Assembly: GCA_040512755.1 (NCBI GenBank)
Contig: JBEVEP010000276.1
Span: forward strand, 1-7,507
Length of the DNA: 7,507 nt
Direction: 5' to 3'
From: JBEVEP01 sp040512755
GTDB lineage: Bacteria; Pseudomonadota; Alphaproteobacteria; Rhizobiales; Rhizobiaceae
Part shown: positions 1 through 6,204 of the stretch, piece after piece
Numbering within the stretch: position 1 is the stretch's first letter
How the letters are laid out: every line of letters begins with the position of its first letter
Program-made: the position numbers and the translations under genes
The notes under the pieces: generated by a model
Databases searched by the model: none
Seen by the model: only the letters and a program-made list of their open reading frames with translations
Told to the model about the DNA's origin: nothing

Positions 1-558
1 AGGCCGGCCACCGAAGCCGACCTCGATCGGATCACCGAAATATACAGGCACGCAGTGATCCACGGCACCGCCACTTATGAATTGGAGCCGCCAACCCGCA
101 CGGAGATGGCCGCGCGATTTGCGGCTCTTGCAACGGAAGGCTTCCCCTATTTCGTCGCCGAGGATCGGGAGGGACTGATAGGCTATGCCTACGCCGGACC
201 GTTCCGGACCCGACCGGCCTACCGATTTATCGTAGAAGATTCTATCTATCTCGACCCGGTCGCCAAGGGCAAAGGCGTCGGGCGGTTGTTGCTGGAGAGC
301 CTGATTTCCGAGGCAGAGGCACTCGGTTTCCGTCAAATGATCGCCGTCATCGGGGATGGCCGCCAGGACAGTCCTTCCGTGAAGCTGCATGAAAGACTGG
401 GCTTTCGATTGTGCGGCACTTTGGAAGGGTCCGGCTTCAAGCACGAGCGTTGGCTCGACACAGTATTCATGCAGCTTTCCATGAACGGTGGATCGGCGAG
501 CGCGCCAGACCCTTTATCCCTGCCGGAGCGCCGATTTCGACAGGCTCTTGGGGAATAA
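1..558 (+). CDS. GNAT N-acetyltransferase, phosphinothricin acetyltransferase-like (5' end cut by window)
   Basis: The reading frame is open from base 1 and ends at TAA 556-558, giving 185 visible residues. It begins RPATEADLDRITEIYRHAV, the usual N-terminal opening of the phosphinothricin/methionine-sulfoximine acetyltransferases, so only a few residues (probably Met plus one or two) lie outside the window. The GTG at 55 is internal and not the start. The acetyl-CoA binding motif of the GNAT fold is seen around residues 88-94 (AKGKGVG), followed by the helix LLLESL. The C-terminal block SVKLHERLGF (126-135), then GFKHERWLD (145-153), is typical of this subfamily. Family members transfer acetyl from acetyl-CoA to the amino group of glutamate analogues or related amino acids in the cytoplasm; the true substrate here is unknown. 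A 25-residue tail after MQLSM looks non-conserved. The gene is convergent with the operon to its right, with 41 nt between stop codons, and is probably unrelated to it. Confidence 0.88.
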   Translation, partial: RPATEADLDRITEIYRHAVIHGTATYELEPPTRTEMAARFAALATEGFPYFVAEDREGLIGYAYAGPFRTRPAYRFIVEDSIYLDPVAKGKGVGRLLLESLISEAEALGFRQMIAVIGDGRQDSPSVKLHERLGFRLCGTLEGSGFKHERWLDTVFMQLSMNGGSASAPDPLSLPERRFRQALGE

Positions 559-599
559 GACGAATGCGCGGTCGAGCGATAGCGTAGATCAAGCTTGGC

Positions 600-1586
600 T
601 TACGACCGATAGCAGCCGCGCCCGATTGCCAGACGGCGCACCAATGCCTGCACCAGATCGATCGTCGGGGTCGGCTGACCGGTGAGGCGTCCCAGTTCCT
701 GAACCGCCGTCACGAGCGCGTCAATTTCCATCGGTCGTCCGAGTTCAAGATCCTGCAGCATCGAGGTCTTGTGCGCGCCAACGGCGCCGGCGCCTTTAAT
801 GCGCCGGTCGACATCGATCGGAAAGCGGACTCCCAGTTTTTCCGCGATCGCTTGCGCTTCCAGCATCATTGCGCGCGCAACCGACCGCGTGCCGTCGTCT
901 GCCACTATGTCTTCAAGCGTGCTGCCGGTGAGCGCGGAGATTGGGTTGAACGACAGGTTGCCCCAGAGCTTCACCCATATCTCGTTTCGTATGTCGTCGC
1001 GGACAGGCGCCTGCAGCCCGCCCGCGATCAGCTCCTGCGCAAAGCGGAGGATACGGTCGCTCTTTTCGCCGGAGGGCTCTCCCAATGAGAAGCGCTTGCC
1101 TTCGACATGGCGGATCAGGCCCGGCGCGTCCACTTCGGCAGCCGGATAGACCACCGCACCGATCACACGATCGGGGTCGAGTGTTTTCCAGATCGCTCCG
1201 CCGGGATCGACCGACGCGAGGCGGGTACCTTCAAGCGGGCCGCCGATCTTGTGAAAATACCACCAGGGCACGCCATTCTGCATGGTGACAACGGCCGACT
1301 CGCTTCCGAGAAGCGGCTTAATCTGGTCAAGGGCGGAGCCGAGCGAATGGGCTTTCAGCGCAAGGACGACATAGTCTTGAACTCCCAGGCTTCTCGTGTC
1401 TGACGTGGCCCTTACTTTGTGGGTGGATTCCTTGCCGTCTTCGATCAGGCGTAGACCATTGGTCCCGACTGCCTCCAGATGCGCTCCGCGCGCGACGATA
1501 GAGATATCGGTCTGTCCCGCCGCCGCCAGTTTCGCGGCAACGTAGCCGCCGATTGCGCCGGCGCCAAAAACTGTGATCCGCATCAT
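600..1586 (-). CDS. 2-dehydropantoate 2-reductase-like (ApbA/PanE family) 2-oxoacid reductase
   Basis: This is a 328-residue NADPH-dependent reductase of the ketopantoate reductase family. The Rossmann motif GAGAIGG lies at residues 8-14, the cofactor-contacting MQNGV at 102-106, and the C-terminal helical domain contains WVKLWGN (204-210), whose K206 and N210 match the catalytic lysine and substrate asparagine of PanE. A conserved E287 in PMEID is the likely equivalent of the substrate-binding glutamate. At 328 residues it is longer than E. coli PanE (about 303), with extra sequence after the QNG motif (PWWYFHKIGG onward). Family enzymes reduce a 2-oxoacid such as ketopantoate to the 2-hydroxyacid. 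As the last gene of a transport and catabolic operon, this copy is more likely to act on another 2-oxoacid than in pantothenate synthesis (inference). Two tandem ATG codons occur; the first (1586) overlaps the ligase stop as ATGATGA, so translation is probably coupled. The stop is TAA at 602-600. Confidence 0.9.
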   Translation of the reverse strand: MMRITVFGAGAIGGYVAAKLAAAGQTDISIVARGAHLEAVGTNGLRLIEDGKESTHKVRATSDTRSLGVQDYVVLALKAHSLGSALDQIKPLLGSESAVVTMQNGVPWWYFHKIGGPLEGTRLASVDPGGAIWKTLDPDRVIGAVVYPAAEVDAPGLIRHVEGKRFSLGEPSGEKSDRILRFAQELIAGGLQAPVRDDIRNEIWVKLWGNLSFNPISALTGSTLEDIVADDGTRSVARAMMLEAQAIAEKLGVRFPIDVDRRIKGAGAVGAHKTSMLQDLELGRPMEIDALVTAVQELGRLTGQPTPTIDLVQALVRRLAIGRGCYRS

Positions 1587-3091
1587 TCCAAGCCCAGTTT
1601 TGCGGCGAGGCCGATCCGTTGCAGTTTGCCCGTTGCGCCTTTCGGAATTTCCTCGAGAATCACGATTCTGCGTGGCACTTTGAACTCCGCAAGGCGGGAA
1701 GAAGCGAAGCTGCGAATCTCAGCCTCGCTGGCGTTGAAGCCCTCGCGCAGGACGATCGCGGCGGCGACTTCCTCGCCGAGCTTCTCGTGCGGCATCGCGA
1801 AAGTGACGACCTGCGCGACGGCAGGATGGTCCATCAGCACTTCGTCGACTTCCAGCGGCGAAATCTTCTCACCGCCGCGATTGATTATCTCCTTCAGTCG
1901 ACCGGTAACCCGCAGGTAGAGGTCATCGTCGAGCATGCCCTGATCGCTGGTGTGAAACCAGCCGTGAGCAAACGCTGAAGCATTTGCTTCAGGGTTATTC
2001 TCATAGCCGGCAATCACATTCGGCCCTCGAATGACGATCTCGCCGGTCTCGCCAGGCATCAGCAGCCTCCCGTCCTTCGCCATGATCGCGACCTCCGGCC
2101 CGGCGGCCACGCCGACACTGCCCGGTTTTCGCGCACCGGGCGGCAGTCTGTTCGACGTCATCTGATGAGAGGCCTCGGTCATACCGTAAGACTCGATCAC
2201 GGGGCAGCCGAATGTAGCTTCCAGCTCGGCCATGACCTGGGCAGGAAGCGACGCCGAGGATGAACGGATGAAGCGAAGCTTTGCCTTCGCCAACGCATCC
2301 GGATTGCGTGCCACGCGGGCAAGGATTGCCTGATGCATGGTGGGCACAGCTGTGTACCAGGTTGGCTGCGCCTCACCGAGCCATTGGGAAAAGCGGAGTG
2401 CATTGAAGCCGGGCGTGCAAAACACGCTGCCGCCGGACGCGAGTGACGACAGAACTGCCGCGACAAGCCCATGGATATGAAACAGCGGCATGATGTTAAG
2501 GCAGCGGTCGTTCGCAGTCAGCGTAAGCGTCTGACCTATATGGAGAGCTGAGGCCGCAAGATTTGCGTGACTCAACGGCACAAGCTTGGGGCGCGATGTC
2601 GTGCCGGACGTATGGAGCAGCAACGCGGTGTCGGAAGCTTCTGCCAAACCCGTGGTCGCCTCTGCGCCGACCGCGCCGCCTTCGATTCGAAAGCTGCCCG
2701 CGGGCTCGCCGGGCGTCGTGACGAGCCGGAGGATCCCGATCCCAAGACGCTCGGCAACGGTTATAGCCGGTCCCGTTTCGTCAGCCGCGACCAGGATCGC
2801 CTTGGCGCCAATGTCAGTCAGATAGAAATCGAGCTCGTCCGCCCGATAGGCCGGGTTGAGCGGCGCGGTGGTAGCGGCTGCCGCAACCGAGACGAATGCC
2901 GCCGCCATTTCAGGCCCGTTCGGCAACACGATGGCGACACGATCGCCGCGACCGATGCCGCGCCCATTCAGCTGGCCGGCCACTTCAACGATCTGCCTGC
3001 GAAGGCCGCGATAGGTCAGCGCGGCGCGTTCAGGCGCGGCGATTGCGAGCGAGTCGTCGTGAGCGCGTGCAATTCGTTCAACGATCGACAT
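1583..3091 (-). CDS. AMP-forming acyl-CoA synthetase, AAE3/Pcs60 (oxalate-CoA ligase)-like
   Basis: This 502-residue protein of the ANL superfamily activates a carboxylate with ATP to an acyl-adenylate and then forms the CoA thioester. The P-loop LLHTSGTTSRPK is at residues 158-169, FHIHG at 204-208, ESYGMTEASH at 300-309, the hinge region GWFHTSD at 377-383 and GRLKEIINRGGEKIS at 397-411, and the A10 motif PKGATGKLQR at 483-492 with catalytic K489. Wording such as TWYTAVPTMHQ (244-254), LRFIRSSSASL (272-282), KPGSVG and NPEANASAF closely follows the plant AAE3 and yeast Pcs60 oxalyl-CoA synthetases as I remember them, so a small dicarboxylate such as oxalate is the favoured substrate; this is similarity-based inference. 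I place the start at ATG 3091, 4 nt after the stop of the upstream hydrolase gene. An in-frame ATG 38 codons further upstream would extend into that gene, and the added residues do not look like this family. TSD replaces the more usual TGD at the hinge motif. Confidence 0.9.
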   Translation of the reverse strand: MSIVERIARAHDDSLAIAAPERAALTYRGLRRQIVEVAGQLNGRGIGRGDRVAIVLPNGPEMAAAFVSVAAAATTAPLNPAYRADELDFYLTDIGAKAILVAADETGPAITVAERLGIGILRLVTTPGEPAGSFRIEGGAVGAEATTGLAEASDTALLLHTSGTTSRPKLVPLSHANLAASALHIGQTLTLTANDRCLNIMPLFHIHGLVAAVLSSLASGGSVFCTPGFNALRFSQWLGEAQPTWYTAVPTMHQAILARVARNPDALAKAKLRFIRSSSASLPAQVMAELEATFGCPVIESYGMTEASHQMTSNRLPPGARKPGSVGVAAGPEVAIMAKDGRLLMPGETGEIVIRGPNVIAGYENNPEANASAFAHGWFHTSDQGMLDDDLYLRVTGRLKEIINRGGEKISPLEVDEVLMDHPAVAQVVTFAMPHEKLGEEVAAAIVLREGFNASEAEIRSFASSRLAEFKVPRRIVILEEIPKGATGKLQRIGLAAKLGLE

Positions 3092-3095
3092 CGCT

Positions 3096-3800
3096 TCAGA
3101 CAACGCTGACCTCAATTTCGCCGACGCCCTCGATATAGCCATGCAGAACATCGCCGCGGCTGACCGCTCCGACGCCGGATGGCGTGCCGGAAAGAATAAT
3201 GTCACCCGGCATCAGCGTGAACAGGCCAGATAGGTAGCTGATCATTTCCGGCACCTTCCAGATCATCTGATTGAGGTCGCCGGTCTGTCTCCGCTCGCCA
3301 TTGACGTCCAGCCAGATCGTCCCTTGCGCGGGATGGCCAACGGCACTTGCTGGCACGAGTGCGGTGCATGGCGCGGATCTTTCGAACGCCTTGCCCACCT
3401 CCCAGGGACGGCCCATGTCCTTGGCCTTGCCTTGCAGGTCGCGCCGCGTCATGTCGAGGCCGACGGCATAGCCGAAGACGCAGTCAAGAGCCTTTTCGAC
3501 CGGAATGTCGGTACCGCCGCTTTTCAGCGCCACGACCATCTCGATCTCGTGGTGCACATCGTTCGAGGCGGGCGGGTAAGGAAATTCCCCGCCGGTGTCC
3601 AGGTTGTCGGGATTCTTCTGGAAGAAGAATGGAGGTTCCTTGTTGGGGTCATGTCCCATCTCGACCGCATGCGCGGCATAGTTCCGGCCGACACAATAGA
3701 CTCTGTGAACCGGGAACACCTTGTCGGTTCCCGCCACTGGAATCGTTGGGATGGCGGCCGGTTCGATGACGTAGCTTGCAGTCGTGCCGTGTATATTCAC
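3096..3800 (-). CDS. FAH-family hydrolase, fumarylpyruvate hydrolase/acylpyruvase-like
   Basis: This 234-residue single-domain member of the fumarylacetoacetate hydrolase superfamily is predicted to be cytoplasmic and Mg2+ or Mn2+ dependent. The segment YCVGRNYAAHAVEMG (35-49) supplies H44 and E47, spaced like the catalytic His-Glu pair of FAHD1. HHEIEMVVAL (83-92) gives metal ligands E85 and E87, D116 in GLDMTRRDLQ is the third ligand, K137 sits in GKAFE, and GDIILSGTPSGVG (199-211) closes the site, so the active site looks complete. The protein resembles bacterial fumarylpyruvate hydrolases of the gentisate pathway (NagK type), which split an acylpyruvate into pyruvate and a carboxylic acid. 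Oxaloacetate decarboxylase activity, known for FAHD1, is an alternative. The start is GTG at 3800, supported by AGGAG at 3808-3812, 7 nt away. It overlaps the stop of the upstream permease by 4 nt (GTGA), which suggests coupled translation. The downstream ligase begins 4 nt after its stop. Confidence 0.9.
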   Translation of the reverse strand: MNIHGTTASYVIEPAAIPTIPVAGTDKVFPVHRVYCVGRNYAAHAVEMGHDPNKEPPFFFQKNPDNLDTGGEFPYPPASNDVHHEIEMVVALKSGGTDIPVEKALDCVFGYAVGLDMTRRDLQGKAKDMGRPWEVGKAFERSAPCTALVPASAVGHPAQGTIWLDVNGERRQTGDLNQMIWKVPEMISYLSGLFTLMPGDIILSGTPSGVGAVSRGDVLHGYIEGVGEIEVSVV

Positions 3801-4552
3801 TGTCTTGCTCCTGCGTAAAATTCGACTTTGGCTTCAGCTTTTTCGATCAGTTCGGCAACGACCAGAGCGAAAGCAAAGAGGAGGATGGTCAGCGCCCAGA
3901 ATTCGGCCATGCGGAAATTTCGTGAGAAGGTCTCGAATAATGCGCCGTATCCGACGATGGCAACCAGCAACTGACCGATGACGACACCTTTCACCCCCCG
4001 GATGAGACCGAGGCGGACGCCGGCGAGGATTTCCGGTAACGCGGCCCAAAGGATGATCTTGAAGTAGAGCGCGCGCCGCGATGCGCCATAGGAACGCGCC
4101 ATCTCGATCAGTGAGGGCGAAATGTGCCGGACGCCAGCGCGCGTATCGAGAACGATGATCCAGATCGCAAACAGGAAAACTGCGGCGACGATGGTCTTTT
4201 CACCGAAGCCGAACAGGATCATCAACACCGGGACTATGGCCGACAGCGGGGCGCTGGAGAAGATATTGACCCACATGCCCAGCAGGTCGTCGGCTATCTT
4301 GACGCGCCCCATCAGTATGCCGAGCGGCACACCGACCACGATCGCCAGAGCCATTCCTATCACGAAGGCGCGAAGGGTCGTGACGGTCGCGCTTTGCCAG
4401 GAGGGGGTCTGCACGAGATCGAAAGCCGCAGCCAGCACGTCGCTGAATGGCGGAAGCAGGAAGACAAGGTCCAGCCGCCCAACAATTTCCCAGACGACAC
4501 ACCAGACGAGGAGTGACGCCATCATGGGCACGCGGTAACCGAAAAGCGTCAT
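3797..4552 (-). CDS. ABC transporter permease, NitT/TauT (SsuC/TauC-like) family, second permease of the operon
   Basis: This 251-residue inner-membrane protein has about six hydrophobic segments (approximately residues 9-25, 60-81, 95-116, 119-136, 186-203 and 218-237). The cytoplasmic EAA coupling loop runs from about E150 to L183, with EMARSYGASRRALYFKII as its recognisable start and the conserved glycine at 156; this loop docks on the ATPase. WEIVGR near residue 21 and LPPFSDVLAA near 33 are typical N-terminal features of nitrate/sulfonate/taurine-type permeases. It shares the family with the permease at 5365-6192 but differs from it throughout, so the two probably form a heterodimeric channel. 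The start ATG at 4552 lies 6 nt after the ATPase stop and has GGAG at 4562-4565, 9 nt upstream. Met codons at residues 10 and 11 are less well supported. The substrate cannot be read from the permease itself. Confidence 0.92.
   Translation of the reverse strand: MTLFGYRVPMMASLLVWCVVWEIVGRLDLVFLLPPFSDVLAAAFDLVQTPSWQSATVTTLRAFVIGMALAIVVGVPLGILMGRVKIADDLLGMWVNIFSSAPLSAIVPVLMILFGFGEKTIVAAVFLFAIWIIVLDTRAGVRHISPSLIEMARSYGASRRALYFKIILWAALPEILAGVRLGLIRGVKGVVIGQLLVAIVGYGALFETFSRNFRMAEFWALTILLFAFALVVAELIEKAEAKVEFYAGARQ
3808..3812 (-). promoter_or_regulatory. Ribosome binding site for the GTG start of the FAH hydrolase
   Basis: AGGAG lies 7 nt before GTG 3800 and supports this non-ATG start, which overlaps the permease stop as GTGA. 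Confidence 0.7.
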
Positions 4553-4558
4553 TACCGA

Positions 4559-5362
4559 TCACTCCACATACTGCTTCAGTCCCTGCCAGATTTCCTCGAC
4601 GGTATCGAGATAGTGTTTGTCCCGATGAATGCGCTCCGGATCACCGGAACGGTCGATATCGGGCTCGATGATCTGGGAAATCCTGCCGGGCCTCGGCGAC
4701 AGCAGCACGATCCGGTCGGAAATGTAGACGGCTTCCTCGATGGAGTGCGTCACGAAGATGAAGGTCTTGTTCTGGTTGGTGCGCAGCCGGATCAGGTCTT
4801 CCTGGAATTTCCGTCTGTTCTGCTCATCCACTGCGGAGAATGGTTCGTCCAGTAGAAGGACATCCGCATCGACCGAAAGCGCGCGCGCCAGGCCAACACG
4901 CTGGCGCATGCCGCCCGACAGTTCATGGGGGTATTTGTCCTCGAACCCGGCCAGGCCGACCTCGCCGATATAGTGGCGGGCGATCTCCTCGCGTTCGGTC
5001 TTGTTCGCGCCGCGCAATTCGAGGCCGAACGCCACGTTGCGTGTCACCGTCGCCCAGGGCATCAATGCAAAGTCCTGGAACACGAAGGCACGTTCGGGGC
5101 CAGGCGCGCTGACCCGCTTTCCATCGATATCGACGGTTCCCGCGTCAGCCGCGATCAGACCCGCGATGATCTTCAACAGCGTCGTCTTTCCGCAGCCGCT
5201 GGGCCCGAGAAGGCTGGTCAGTTTGCCACGCGGAAAGTCGAGATCGATGCCACGCAGCGCCTCGACATTTCCGTAGGTTTTGGAAACCCCCCTGACCTCT
5301 ACGATCGAGTCCATCGGCGCCGGAACCGGCGACAGTCCATTTCGCACTGCGGTAGCGCGCAT
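4559..5362 (-). CDS. ABC transporter ATP-binding protein, NitT/TauT (SsuB/TauB-like) family
   Basis: This 267-residue nucleotide-binding subunit drives import. All ABC ATPase motifs are intact: Walker A GPSGCGKTT (53-61), Q-loop VFQDFALMPW with Q96, signature LSGGMRQR (148-155), Walker B VLLLDEP (168-174), D-loop SAVDE (176-180) and switch histidine H206 in VTHSIEEA. FALMPWATV after the Q-loop is characteristic of the nitrate/sulfonate/taurine branch. I set the start at ATG 5362, because it has a strong ribosome binding site AGGGGAG at 5370-5376, 7 nt upstream, and lies 2 nt after the stop of the preceding permease. The frame stays open for 252 more codons upstream, but that stretch is the permease gene read in the wrong frame. 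It sits between the two permease genes and presumably serves both. Confidence 0.95.
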   Translation of the reverse strand: MRATAVRNGLSPVPAPMDSIVEVRGVSKTYGNVEALRGIDLDFPRGKLTSLLGPSGCGKTTLLKIIAGLIAADAGTVDIDGKRVSAPGPERAFVFQDFALMPWATVTRNVAFGLELRGANKTEREEIARHYIGEVGLAGFEDKYPHELSGGMRQRVGLARALSVDADVLLLDEPFSAVDEQNRRKFQEDLIRLRTNQNKTFIFVTHSIEEAVYISDRIVLLSPRPGRISQIIEPDIDRSGDPERIHRDKHYLDTVEEIWQGLKQYVE

Positions 5363-5364
5363 AG

Positions 5365-6192
5365 TCAGGCTCCCCTCTTCTCGGGCCTGAAAACGCGGAC
5401 CTCCACCCACTGCAAGAAGACGAGCGTCAAGGTGGAGAGAGCGATGATCGAGCCAATGGTTGCATACATCTCGGCATAGTCCGCGCGAGAGCGGTGGAAT
5501 GTGATGAGATCGCCGATTCCGGTCGGAGTAATCAGCAATTCGGCGAGGACAACGCCGACGAATCCGGCCGAGACGCCCAGGCGCAATCCGGCGAAGATGA
5601 CCGGGCTGGCGTCGGGAAGAATGATCTTGGTGATCGTCTGCCAACGCGTCCCCAGAAACGATCGGCACATGACCAGCAGCGATTCGTTGACATTCCGAAC
5701 CGCCTTGTAGGTGTTGAGGACGATCACCGGCAGCGCCAGAATCATCACGGCGAGCGTCTTGGCGGTCATGCCTATCCCATAGACAAAGGTGATCATCGGA
5801 ATGAAGGCAGCGACAGGCGCCGCCTGAAGCACGATGAACACCGGTACCGCTAACCATTCGCCGGTGCGCCACAAGCCGCAGATGGTGCCCAGGCCGACCC
5901 CAAGAAACGCTGACAGGGCAACGCCAAGCACCAGCGGCTGCAATGTCGAAAGGTAGGCGCTTGCCAGGCTTCCATCTGCAATCAGCCCGAAAAAAGCGAC
6001 GATCGTGTCGGAAAAGGTCGGAAAGGCAAAACTGACAGGGATGCGCCCGGCGATTTCCCAAACCCCGGCGAAAAGCGCAACCGAGACAAGCCGCAGAATG
6101 ATTGGCTGGTCCGACCATGCGCTTGTCGTACTGCGGCCGGAGAGGGGAGCTTGGCCGATGGCCTCGCTCCCGGTTCTGATACTGATGGCCAT
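5365..6192 (-). CDS. ABC transporter permease, NitT/TauT (SsuC/TauC-like) family, first permease of the operon
   Basis: This 275-residue inner-membrane protein has a cytoplasmic N-terminal stretch of about 30 residues followed by hydrophobic segments near 33-50, 86-107, 114-137, 143-160, 200-221 and 244-262. The EAA coupling loop covers about residues 171-206, with conserved G181 and L192-P193 and ending AGLRLGV. WEIAGR (45-50) and FPTFSDTIVAFF (57-68) match the start of the family domain. It follows the binding-protein gene by 12 nt and precedes the ATPase by 2 nt, the usual order for such importers. The upstream region has only a weak ribosome binding site (GGCGG, about 10 nt before the ATG), which may lower its expression relative to the binding protein. 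It is less like a classic TauC/SsuC than the permease at 3797-4552, with a longer N-terminus and a different EAA loop. Confidence 0.92.
   Translation of the reverse strand: MAISIRTGSEAIGQAPLSGRSTTSAWSDQPIILRLVSVALFAGVWEIAGRIPVSFAFPTFSDTIVAFFGLIADGSLASAYLSTLQPLVLGVALSAFLGVGLGTICGLWRTGEWLAVPVFIVLQAAPVAAFIPMITFVYGIGMTAKTLAVMILALPVIVLNTYKAVRNVNESLLVMCRSFLGTRWQTITKIILPDASPVIFAGLRLGVSAGFVGVVLAELLITPTGIGDLITFHRSRADYAEMYATIGSIIALSTLTLVFLQWVEVRVFRPEKRGA
5370..5376 (-). promoter_or_regulatory. Ribosome binding site that decides the ATPase start
   Basis: AGGGGAG is placed 7 nt before ATG 5362, inside the end of the upstream permease gene. It supports the short 267-residue ATPase and rules out the long upstream extension of the same frame. 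Confidence 0.75.
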
Positions 6193-6204
6193 CCGTTAAA
6201 CCGC

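Noticed and set aside
569..608. Possible bidirectional terminator between the convergent genes (CGGTCG/CGACCG)
   Set aside because: The arms are only 6 bp with a 28-nt loop and no T-run follows on either strand. I see no convincing intrinsic terminator in the 41-nt gap.
600..1586. Assignment as the biosynthetic panE gene
   Set aside because: No other pantothenate gene is nearby and the gene is embedded in a transport/catabolic operon, so I kept the family name without the symbol.
3092..3205. 38-codon N-terminal extension of the acyl-CoA ligase
   Set aside because: It overlaps the end of the FAH gene in another frame and does not resemble ligase N-termini. ATG 3091, 4 nt after the upstream stop, gives the normal family start SIVERIARAHDD.
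5363..6118. Upstream in-frame extension of the ATPase to 519 residues
   Set aside because: The extension reads the permease gene in a different frame, is rich in R, H and C without family motifs, and the strong ribosome binding site at 5370-5376 selects ATG 5362.
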